A stretch of 64,000 nt of DNA from Amyelois transitella (lineage: Eukaryota; Arthropoda; Insecta; Lepidoptera; Pyralidae). How positions within the stretch are numbered: the stretch's first letter is position 1; every line of letters begins with the position of its first letter. The notes beneath the pieces were generated by a model. The model was not told where the DNA came from. It did no database searches and was given only the letters and a program-made list of their open reading frames with translations. The position numbers were made by a program, and so were the translations under genes. Below, piece after piece: positions 37,353-48,600 of this stretch. Location: the NCBI RefSeq assembly GCF_032362555.1, contig NC_083506.1, positions 2,589,501 through 2,653,500 on the forward strand, given 5' to 3'.

Positions 37353-37737
37353 ATGATTACATGTATGTATGAAGATATATACCTAACCAAATAAACATCA
37401 CCGAAAATAGATCGACTCATCAATTTACAAATAAAGCGATCTCTATTGGAAGCCAAGATGTATAACAGGAAATATCAATGATGCCGGTTAGTCAATAAGA
37501 TGACCCTACGGCCATAGGTACCTACGTGACGTTTACTCACAGGAATACAATTGTTCACTTCTTGTTCACTATAGAACTACCAAAGTTCATATAGAAGGGA
37601 CAGAACGTTGACCCAGATGGAGACGAACTATGTATTAATATGACATACTTACATACAAAAATAACGTCTTAAAGGTATAAATGCAGGGTTGACAGAGTCG
37701 ACGATCGCAAGAGGTTTTGATAACCAACAGTTCAAAA

Positions 37738-37900
37738 TTCAAAATGCAAATTCAAAATTCAAAAATTTTTATTCATTACTATAGGGATAGACACTTCATA
37801 TCGCTTAATAATAGTCAAATCTTTTGATTTCACAACATTGGTTGACGTCAATTAAATTACTTAAACCTAAGTTTACTACCGCTTCCAATGCGTCTTAAAA
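37738..37900. repeat. Interspersed repeat family D
   Basis: Starts with a short AAATTCAAAATTC direct repeat, then CACAACATTGGTTGACGTCA and TAAGTTTACTACCGCTTCCA. Confidence 0.6.
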
Positions 37901-38555
37901 AGCCTGGAAAACCATGGTCAGCCGCATGGTTTGATGATGAAATTTAGATTCAGATAGTGGCAAGTTCCTAAACGAAGATTTCTATATGTATACAAAAAAA
38001 AATACATACAAACATAATGTAAGCCTTCTTTGATGGACTTTTTCGATTTCCGCGGGACGAGTCGACATACACTATGTTTTTTTTTTCAATTCTAACACAC
38101 ATGGAAACTTACACGAGATTTATTCGTTAGTGAAGACTAAGGATACCATTCACACAGTGCAATAACAATCCAAGCTGGGAGGTAGAATAGAATAATTTTC
38201 AAAATTTGAAAATAAGTTATCAGTTATTAACGTCAACATGACTGAAGTCTAATTATATCTTCTGCCGCTTCATGTGTAGAAGAACCGGCGGAACAAACTA
38301 CACTGCAGCGTTATCTAATAGAATATTTCTTTACTGTTGGTACTGATTTGCAATGACGCATCTATTGGTAATTAAGTGTAATGCAAAGAGTTACATATTC
38401 TTTGGAACACATCTATTGTAAATAAATACAGTTGCATCAGACACAACGTGTAGATCGCATTATGCCTTTACCTACATACGTAGTAACCCTGCATGGGTGA
38501 TCTAACCAGAACTATCGTCATGTGAAAGAAAAGACCATCATGAGCATTTTAGAAC

Positions 38556-38600
38556 ATACATACATAAAATCACGCCTCTTTCCCGGAGGGGTAGGCATTT
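38556..38600 (-). repeat. LINE-tail repeat, family B (short)
   Basis: ACATACATAAAATCACGCCT then CTTTCCCGGAGGGGTAGGCA. Confidence 0.55.
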
Positions 38601-38761
38601 AAGAACACTGATAACAAATAAACATAAATGAAAATTACCACTAAAAGACAGTCCTATAGCAAATACAATCTCAACCAGGCCTACCCATAAGTATGGACAT
38701 TTAAGTACCTAAAAACTAAACTCATAAACTAACCTTGGTCAGGTTGGGCAGTCACTACTTA

Positions 38762-39022
38762 TCTTCATATTATAAAGCTGAAGAGGTTGTTTGTTTGAAC
38801 GCGCTAATCATAGAAAATACTGGTTCAAATTGAAAAATCTTTTGCGTTGAAAAGACCATTTATCGAGGAATGCTTTAGGATATATAACATCACGCTGCAA
38901 CTATAAGGAGCAAAGAAATAATGGAACATGTGAAAAAAAACAGGGAAAATTATTCAACCTTGAGGGCTTCAATAATGCCCAAAATAACTATTCCACGCAG
39001 ACAAAGTCGCGGGCACAGCTAG
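38762..39022 (+). mobile_element. Helitron-like non-autonomous element (copy 2)
   Basis: TCTTCATATTATAAAGCTGA at the left, just after an A; GTCGCGGGCACAGCTAG at the right, just before a T. The body aligns by eye with 24568-24836, including GACCATTTATCGAGGAA and GCCCAAAATAACTATTCCAC. Confidence 0.55.
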
Positions 39023-39536
39023 TACCTATATTTAACACAGCATACCCACTATTACCCACTCCTGGGTCATGGTAAACCGTTTCTCCTGATGGAGGACGCA
39101 TCGTGGGCGAACTCCGAAAATATGATTTACTTACATTGAATCCACCATTTATTTGAGCAATCAAAGCGTCTTCAGCGTACATCATTTCAAATAATCACTC
39201 AAAATGTTATTTTTTATCACTGCACATCCGATTATACCTTTGAGCAGGTTTCTAAAATCACCATAAACATAATCACTAAAAATACTTTAAATTTCTATGA
39301 TACAAAATTTTGATGCATTCCCCGCGTGCGAGTGTTATTGAGACAGGTATGTCCACTTAACTTCGATGTTGTACTATCGTATATTCTATATTGATAGGGT
39401 GACTACATCCGTATCGACGCTTATCAGTAACTGATAACACCTTAGATCATATTATATAAAACGCAAATCGTCTGTATTAGGTAAGAATTTATTTATTTTA
39501 CTACGATTTGTTATTTTTTGTTATGATTTATTAATT

Positions 39537-39725
39537 TTATGTATCTCGATCAAATTAAGGACGTCCTGGCAGAAGATCAGATCAGTACCCGAAATGGCCG
39601 AGCTTGCATGAAGAGAGTTATGAATGTGGATGAAGCGAAAGAAGTATGCAGAGATCGTGGCATGTGGAAAGATGTAGTCTCTGCCTACCCCTCCGGGAAA
39701 AGGCGTGATTTTATGTATGTATGTT
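39537..39725 (+). pseudogene. Non-LTR retrotransposon coding scrap with family B tail
   Basis: A 71-codon open frame includes MNVDEAKEVCRDRGMWKDVV and then SAYPSGKRR, ending in the family B tail and TATG repeat. A matching decayed piece (NVNEAKEVCRDHGKWKDV) is at 62370-62447. Acid-rich segments ending in DR-x-W-K/R are common at the C-termini of insect LINE reverse-transcriptase proteins, so I read this as the 3' end of such an element, not a host gene. Confidence 0.5.
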
Positions 39726-41242
39726 TTTCTTGTATTTATGATCTTCGAAAGTAATTAAATCAGATAATTATCACACGTATCACCTTAACAGGTAGACATA
39801 AAAAATGCTTACCTGCATAGAATTAAGATTCAATTGATGAAGATAAAAAGAGATTCCTAGAGATGCATAATCAGGACTAATACGTTGGTAAGTTTCTTAA
39901 GTTTTATATAGAAGATAAAACGATGATGAAACATAGAAAGAAGATATCTATAGGTAACCTTATATTGAAAGGTACGACATACATACATACATACCATCAC
40001 ACCTGTCTCCTAATGGGGTAGTCAGAAACTATGGATTTCCACTTGCTACGATACTTACAGACCTCTCCCGCTTCCTCCACACTCATTACTCTTTTCATGC
40101 ATATTCGACGATTACGCATACTCCTAACATCTCTCTTTTTTAGACATTCGAAATTTGATTGTTAAAAGTTCAACGAGGCCAGCCCGGCCAACGTCTCTGT
40201 CTCGGCCTGTTCTCGTCCAGGGCCTAAATTAATAAAAAAATTAAAAATAATTTACATGACAAGAAGTCCTAATTAATAACATAGTTTGTATTTAAACAAA
40301 AGAATAAAATTTGAAATTCACCTGAGTGAGCCATCTGCCATTTCTTGCCGCCATGCTGATTATTCTAGTAAAATCTTGTCCTACTTCAATCCTTCAATCA
40401 CACATTCAAACTAGTTCACTGAATATTCATGACAAGAATACTAATAACGTAGTTTATGTCCAAAACATAAGCACTTCACTATTTTGTTGGGTTGTTTATT
40501 TCCTTTTAGATCACAAATTAATTGTTGCCTGCGTCTGCACTCGCATTTGTATTACTATTTTTTAATTACGAAATACTTTTACTTTAAAAAAAAACATTAA
40601 AACTCGTCAAAATCGGCTTTAACGGAGAAAACAAATAAATACTGTCACAAAAATAAATGTTTGGGTAAATGAACTTTAAAAATTAATACTCATATTTTGG
40701 TATTACAAACATACAGTTAGATATTTGTATACTTGTAGATATATGAGGATTATAACGATAAACACGATAACTACAACAATAACATCAAAAATAAAAAGTA
40801 ACAACGCAATATTATCGAATAAGTAATAGATTGTGTTTAACACATACACGATAACTCAAATTATGTTAAAAATTTTAATCTAATAGAAATATAATATTAT
40901 TTACGATATTTCTTTGAAATATAAAGAAAAGGGGACAATTCTACTGAGATGACCGATGAGAACACGAAACGAACTGCTATCTGAGGAATGAGTTAGTCAA
41001 CGCATACATTTACCCAGATATTTGCCCTCATAAAGATAATAAATGCTAATTATAAACATAAGGTACGGTAAATTGTTCAAATTATTTTTTTAAATATATA
41101 TGAACAATTTATAACAACTATAAAAACTGGTTTAGTTGGCTATCATAGTCTAGCGTAGCATTTATCGCTGAATCTCAAAATTTTCTTTAAAATCTGCACG
41201 GAAAAAACGCCAGAGGCACACAGTTTGATTTTTAGTTACCAG

Positions 41243-41375
41243 CCTTCGTAACATAGCTCGCGCGACACTTTTTTTATCGCGCGTCGTCGTCCCCTTTCAC
41301 ATCATAATAAAAAGTGCAACGGCGATAGTTTTTCACGCGATAAAAACGGCGTCGCGCGTGGCATGTTACGGAAGG
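41243..41375. mobile_element. MITE with GC-rich terminal inverted repeats (copy 2)
   Basis: Left CCTTCGTAACATAGCTCGCG, right (reverse complement) CCTTCCGTAACATGCCACGC, continuing through GCGCGAC and TTTTTATCGCG for about 40 bases. It has the same design as 11358-11477. The centre carries ACATCATAATAAAAAGTG. Confidence 0.7.
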
Positions 41376-41699
41376 AATACATTATAAATATATTTGTAAA
41401 AAAATAGTACTTATTTACTTATCTTCATATACCTACTTATGTCAGTATTAATAATAATTCTAAGTTATTAGGTTTGATGAATGATTAGAACTGAACCTCT
41501 CAAACAACATTGCAAGACCCTTATCGACTAATCCCAGCTCCTCGTCTAGTTCTTAGTTATTTTCCATGATAGTGTTATCAAACCCTGTCTTCAGGCTTTC
41601 ATTACGCAATAAGATGCCTAGGACAACATAGTTTTGATTAATTACACACAATAATTGTGTTATAGCTGCAGCATTTTTTATCATGATGAGAAAGAAATG

Positions 41700-41930
41700 C
41701 AGTTCGGTTTCCGACACTCCATATCTTTCCCATATATCTCGTAAAAGGTGACAGGGAAAGCCTATTAGCTTTGGAACTAACTTAGGTTTCTCGTAGGCGA
41801 TGGACTTACAACCTGTCACTACTTTAATCTTAATTCAATCCTTAGCCCAACAGCTAAACGTGGCCTTTCAGTCTTTTTAAGGCTGGCTCCGTCTACCCCG
41901 CAAGGGATATAGATATGATTATATGTATGT
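41700..41930 (-). repeat. Interspersed repeat family A
   Basis: Reverse copy: TCCATATCTTTCCCATATAT, CAACCTGTCACTACTTTAAT, CGTGGCCTTTCAGTCTTTTT, CCCGCAAGGGATATAGATAT. Confidence 0.65.
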
Positions 41931-43100
41931 AGAAAGTAGAAGAAAGAAATGTCTAACTGAGCAAAAAAATGTGTAACCATGATCAAATACCTACTTTTAA
42001 GTAGTTTCCTTGCAAAGGTTGCGGAGTGAAGGCGGGAATTGCTTCATGGATAATCCTGACTTGCCCAACCCAGGATCGTGGGCAAAAGGCTCACTCCGGA
42101 CTCCTCTCTAGAGAGGTGAGGATGTTACCTTGACTAGCGTCAGGAGGAAGAAAAACCATTCATGCATGCTCCTATGCAATCACACTACGACCTAAACGTA
42201 CCTACTACATAGTTACAGTCACATAAATCCAAAATGAGTTAATTAAAACTTCAGTGAATAAAGGGTAAGTACTTAAATAAAATGAGCAAATGTTATCCAC
42301 AACACAGAACTTCTCAGAAAAAGCCGTTAAAATAAGTGAATTATTTTTTACTTGATTTACACCAATACTACTAGTGCCATCTATGAGCGTAATGTAAAAG
42401 CTCAAAGTTTAAAAACCTCAACACATATCAGTTCCTCCTAAAAAAATAAGTAAATAAATTACTGTACGAAGGTACCATACCTTCTTAATTACAAATTAAA
42501 AAAATAAACTTACCATATTCAAATTTCGAATCCTTCTAATATTCCGCCTTTGTTGACAGATCGCTGAATGTTTTTTCGGCGTCGAAATTGCGAAGACTGG
42601 TTCTCTCTGGCGCAAACATCTCTCAGTTTCCCGCGAAGTGACTGCTGCTAGGCGTACGATAGTACACATAATTAACAAGTAGATAACAGTATGAATAGGT
42701 AGGTACTATCATAGATTACTGGGTACTATCTATTATCACAATATCGCAGCGGTCTTGTTCGAATCGCCGTGATGACTGTTAGCTTAACTAAATAATTGCG
42801 CCTCTAATAGTATTTACTGATCAATTTTGCAGTTACTACAAATGAATGCAGTATATGATTGCATCAAACGCATTGGAAAGTATATTTTATTACCATATCT
42901 GTAATGGCGGTTTTCCTATCAATAGATTTGCAGATAGCTCTGATATCAAATTGTTATGAATATACTTAAGATTGAAAAGGTACCTAGTTACATTGTTATA
43001 CTACTAGCAATAACCATTAACATTCAAATACAAATCGTCCCCCCTAATAAATATCTGTTAATACGCGCAAGTCAAATATCATGCCTTGGCGGGAATACCT

Positions 43101-43330
43101 TTTTTTTTTTTTTTTTTTTTGTTACGAAGGGGAAATCCATTTACGGACGACCCCCCGGGTCTTCACCCGGGAGAGTGTGGGACTCCTGGCACCTGTGCCA
43201 GACTACCGCACTAAAACCCCTCCGGCGCTTCCTTCCTGCCATTTCGAAGGCATCATGGGATCGGCTATGCATTCTACCATGATGCCCTCTGGCTCCTCGG
43301 TGCGGCTATACCTGGCCTTAGCAGAGGCTT
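43101..43330 (-). mobile_element. 5'-truncated LINE insertion with poly(A)
   Basis: A run of about 22 T at 43101-43122 precedes GTTACGAAGGGGAAATCC, a GC-rich stem CCCGGGTCTTCACCCGGG and ACTAAAACCCCTCCGG. On the minus strand this is a GC-rich LINE 3' end finishing in poly(A). The contrast in GC content with both flanks marks it as inserted DNA. Confidence 0.55.
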
Positions 43331-45198
43331 ATTTCAATAAAAAATCTATTAATTTCAACAGGACGTCACAGGATGTTGTTTACAACAAAAGTGCATTAGA
43401 AATAGGTATTTAATCTGGGCGATGAAATGAACCTAATTCACACGTTAACCTATAAATAAAGAATTGACAATCTTTACAATTATTTATTCGCGCAAAAACA
43501 GAAACATTTGTACATAAGAGGAAAACAAACAAAGATGAAATTATATTTCAAACACGCAAAAAAGTACACTTATAAAAAAAAATGTAATATTATTGACATT
43601 AAACGCTTCCGGAAAAAACAAACGAAAACATAAATCATAATATTCCTCACTATTTTATTTATTTATAGCACACTTTAATATGTATAAATATAAATAAATC
43701 ATGAATGATATTGCTAATATACCTATCTAACTCTCATCAGTGTTTGGATTTTACAATCGTGATAGCCGACTGTCCAAAAAAAACTAGTGTTAGGAATCTC
43801 ATTTAGAAAAAAACAATACACGCGCTCATTAGTGAAATTATTTATATATCTTTAGTTCAAATTCTTGCTGTTTTTTTCTCTTGTTGTATATATAAATATG
43901 TAAATAGATACTCATAATTTCGTCACCTTCACGAAACCATAATTTTTTTCCTATTTAATTAACATTCAAATATTACAAGTGCAATAATAAGAAAGTGGCA
44001 GAAGAGTTCAAATATCAAAAGTAAGTCTGTTGACTTTTTACCCTGCCAATCTTATTCATAATCTTTCTCACTTCATCCCCACTCTGTGAAATTGGTACAT
44101 AATCTCTTCCATACAAGTCCTTCATCATCTCGACAGCATTCCATATATCTCATTTTTTCTTGTAGGTATAAAAAGGTAGGTATAGGTACTACACAAGAAA
44201 CCTTCCTTTACAACTTCGTACGTTTTTAATGTACATTCATACGTGACGTCTATATCCCTTGCGGGGCAGACAGAGCCGACAGTCTTGAAAAGACTGATAG
44301 GCCACGTTCCTATTTTTAATGTAAATGGATAAATGATACTAACATTTGATTTTCAGCTACGACTCTAAAAAGAATGTCAAGAAAAGTTCCTTTTTTAAGT
44401 GGTCAATATATATTAATAGTTTAATCGGTTATTAAATTCATTATATAGTTACTACTTATAAATAAAAACACCTAAAGGAACTGTATTTGGACACAGCCAC
44501 GTTTGTCTTCAAAATAAAACAATTAAAACTAATTCAAAACAATACTTAGTACTACAATCAAGTGCTCCGTTAAAAGAAACGATTTAAAATAAAATTAAAC
44601 CGTCACATAATTATTAAAAAGAAGAAAAATTAAGAAATAAAAAAAAATATAATAATGAGAGGTGACGGTGTGATAAGGCTCTAATAAAACTTTTTAATTT
44701 TCTTATTTATTTTTTATTTCTTTTAAGTCAATGATACTTTAAACTAAAAATTGACTTGTGATTATAAAGTGATGTAATGATAGTATATTGGGGAAAAGGA
44801 ATTTCTACAAATTGCAATTACAATTACGAATGCGTATATATATTTCGTATATATACTTAACGCTAAGTACAATGGAATTTTGTGAAAATAAAATTTCCGA
44901 AAAATCTCATTGGTCAAGCGATAATTTTATCAATATCTACCTAAACATATCTTATTAAATAACTAAAGGTAATCGCTATTAAATGTGGATTGATCTGCAA
45001 ATAAGTTCACACAAACATGTTTTTTATAAATGCCCCCTGAGGCGTAACAAAAGCGAGCGCCTAAAATTATTAAATAAATTATTTTATTTTCTTTTTTATG
45101 GTCGCGTGCACGAAATTTAACATCTCGTATTAATACATTAGATGAATTATCTTGATGCATTTCCACAGCGCGGTATTGTACGAAAACGTGCAGAAATA

Positions 45199-45242
45199 GA
45201 CCAATCACGTACGTCCGCTAAAAGGAGCTTTGTTGATTGGTC
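45199..45242. promoter_or_regulatory. Paired inverted CCAAT boxes
   Basis: GACCAATCA and TGATTGGTC face each other 26 bases apart in a locally GC-richer region. A second pair, GGCCAATCA and TGATTGGTC, sits at 46667-46704, followed by GATGACG. They may be CCAAT-factor sites or ends of a small repeat; no gene start was found beside them. Confidence 0.25.
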
Positions 45243-45620
45243 GACACATTCACGAATGAGAGGCGAGAAATGCCGAGCGAACTGGCTAAGCCAGTGCATA
45301 AATGCTTTCTGTCCGACACAAGAAAAACTTTTGTACGCAGACATTACAATCCTGTAAATAGATAGCCTATATAACTATAGTGTGCGCTTTCGATGTGGTA
45401 GACAAAAATCTCTCGCCTGCAAAGGCTTTACGTCCATTCTTTCACTAAAACATAAAATGAAAAATATCGATAAAATAATTTAGTCACCTAAACCTAATTT
45501 CTTCATCGTCGATATAGGTCTTTAACGATAGGAATTAAAACAAAACGTCCTACCGTTTCCAAAAGCGGGGGAAATACAATATATCCGCGTTCTCACACTA
45601 AATTCACCTCTCATTTCTCA

Positions 45621-48600
45621 TTAGGAAGGCAACTTGATTTCCTGTTTTGGTTGCAATAAATAATGGGACACATTCTCGTAGGTGAGGAAAGTGACCATCG
45701 TGGCAGGAACAACCCTCACTAGATTCGGCTTCAAACCCTTGTAAAATCCACGCCAGCCTTCGTGCCTGGAATCACAAATTAAGAAGGTAGTTTTAGAAAT
45801 GAAAGTTCGCGTGAAAAAAAAAAATGATTTGTCACTTACCGATTTAAAATTAAAAACGTTTAGGTGAACCGGAATGACACGTTTCCTAAGCAATTTTTAA
45901 ATTTATGAGATGGGGGATTTTTGTTGCAACTTGTGTTTAAGTGACTTAAATTATTATAGGCTTTAACGTATTAAAAATGTAACGTCACCGCTGCGAATAT
46001 AAAAAATTAGGCGCAAGGACCTTTTTGTTATTTATATTTAAAATATCCCACTAGCTTTTTTGCATTTTGAAATCTTCATGTCTTATTTTATCCCTAAAGT
46101 ACTTTCATCCAAAATGTTATATTAAATGTGTATGATAGGCATAAGCTACACCGAATAACTTGAAGAACACGTCCTTATTTCGAGCTGGAAGCGTGGATTT
46201 AAAGGATGTAAATGCGATTTTGGATAAAATATTTCCGCTTTATCACATATTTTTTTAGCAGCTCTTCAAAACACCAGTAACATTTTAAAAAATTACATAT
46301 TATTGCATGATTTACCTAACCGAAAAAGGCATGTCGAATATTGAGATAAATAAAAACAACGGCTCATTCGATCAATTTGTTATTTTTTATTGATTACACA
46401 AATTGAATATCATGTGAATCGAAACAGAACTTCAGCAATTATTATAAAAATATATATTTACATCTAAACAAGTGATATAGTGGCCAGCCACCGAAATCTT
46501 TACAGTAAAATTAATGACAGTTCACACAGCACGAGCTAACATTTTATATAATTTCACATTTTGTTCTACGCTTAAATAGTATTTAAACATGGGGAAACTT
46601 TATGATAGAATTCATTTTCAATAGAATCTTAAAAATTACGGTTACAAAATTTGAAAATGTACACTCGGCCAATCAAAATTTAGGACACGTTTTTGTGATT
46701 GGTCGATGACGTTAGTGCGATAGACCAGTAAAAAAGAAGGAAATATTTTTGTCAATACAAGTTAAGTTTAACTCTTGCCATGTGAAACAATCTTTACAAC
46801 AGCTCAAATAAAACGCTGTATTTTCTTTCACATCACATTTTGGTTTAATTTTAGATATATATTTTTAAATCACAAATTACATATTTAATCCGAAAACACG
46901 CTGATTTACCACGTTCCGGATCATGGCGCTTTGTCTTAATTCGAAGTAACTTAAAAATCTTATTGCGTCAATTGGAACGGAACACGTAATGCGCCTGCGC
47001 AAAGATCAACGCGACTCCTTTTTTTAATCATTTTTTATTTTTATCTTAGAAGTGATGATTGAAGATTCATAAGTGTGCGTATGGATTTATATCTTATATT
47101 ATAGTTTAATAAATATGATTTAATCAAAACTAATTTTATTGTATTACAAAACATGATTGGTTTCCGAATGTTTAGTAAACTTAAGTTTCATGCGACCGTT
47201 TATAGCTTACCATTTTGTCTATGATTTTTGTTTTATTAACTATAAAGGCGGGGATTATTTCTAAAGATTAGATAAGCTTCGAACTTGCATATTAACGTTC
47301 AAATGTCAAAGAAGTTAATGTATTATGATTATTCTAAATATCTGCAAAAAAATCTTTATTTTTGAATAAAGCAAGTTGAAACTATCTACCTTATAAAGAA
47401 CCTAACGTCGTCTCACCACACATGTAACGTTATTTTCTCAAAATAAAATAAAAAATGACGTCTTTTCAAATAGAGATATAATAAGACAAGAAATATTATA
47501 AGTACGTACCTATTATCACAAAAATCGCAAACTACAACTAAATTGTGCTAAGAATGGCAACACTTTATATGTTGCCAGTTTGTTAAATAAAAGTCAGTCA
47601 CGATCTGATGGGAAAGAGTACTTTTACTATTTACTAGAGATTACGAAATAATTATGTCATTAACGAGTTATACGTAAATAAAAACACAACATATGTCGTG
47701 AGACATGTTTAACAATACATAAAATAATGGTGTACAGCACAATTTTAACGAAGACAATGATTTTGATTTTATTTTATTAAAAAGTAAGATAATCATAGTT
47801 CAAGTTATTTTTACAAACAAGGAAATACAAGCATTATGGAAAGTGTGCTTAATTATTACAACGAGCTAAGTCAGAAGCTGTCAGAATAACGGAACATAAC
47901 ACTTTAAAATCCGACTAATTAAAGAATACAATGAATGAATTCAACAAAATCGTACTTATACAATCAAAACAAGAAAAATGCATCGTGTCACTTTTAGTCG
48001 TATAACAATAAAACCTTACTCTAAAAAGCTTACCTTACAAACATTCCATAGACAACACCAAAATAAGAGACCCTGTGAGCGACAAATAAATTTTTATATA
48101 GCGACAAAAAAAAACAAATAGCCGCGTACATTTCCCATCAGATAGGTTTAAAAATATTAGTTAATTAATCGTTGTTCGTGAATTTTTCCCATATGAGCAT
48201 AACTAAGCATATATTGGGTGTTACATGTAGGAGATAAGGCGTTAGGCCTTTGTAGAAGCCTCTGATTCGTTCGTACCTCCATGTTTCCGTGATGCAGTGC
48301 CAAGTGCCCTCGTAGTTGCGATGCTGGTCTTGGAGACGGGCCCTTACTACCTGGTAGGGATAGGTGGCGCCGGCTGCGATTAGCTTCGATATAGCGGCGA
48401 ACGTTAGATATTCCACTGATGTCTGGAAGAAAGAACATATTCGGTTTGTCATACAAATGTTATGATGCATTTTATATAGGTGGCGGGTTTGGTGTGAAAG
48501 GAATCCTGGGGTCCGCCTTACCTGTTCTTCCATGCTTATATTTATTTATTTAAACTTTATTATACAAAATACAATTGTATAGTACAATTGGCGGACTTGA

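Larger units (their letters stand above)
35515..45620. other. 10-kb repeat-rich spacer between Rab32 and SLC25A32
   Basis: The longest stretch with no convincing gene. It holds family A copies (35846-36030, a piece near 36385-36490, the pair 36829-37352, 41700-41930 and 44240-44320), family D (37738-37900), a Helitron-like element (38762-39022), a LINE coding scrap (39537-39725), a MITE (41243-41375), family G (about 42005-42130) and an inserted LINE end with a poly-T tract (43101-43330). GC content rises near 45140-45360 with paired CCAAT boxes. Confidence 0.5.

Noticed and set aside
42520..42678. Minus-strand exon ending AATATG|gtaagt as a Rab32 first exon
   Set aside because: The donor is good, but joining to the Rab32 exon meets a stop just upstream and adds no usable start; at most a 5' non-coding exon.
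45142..45357. Overlapping open frames on both strands
   Set aside because: Neither has a family motif or splice context; the region is better described as locally GC-rich DNA with CCAAT pairs.
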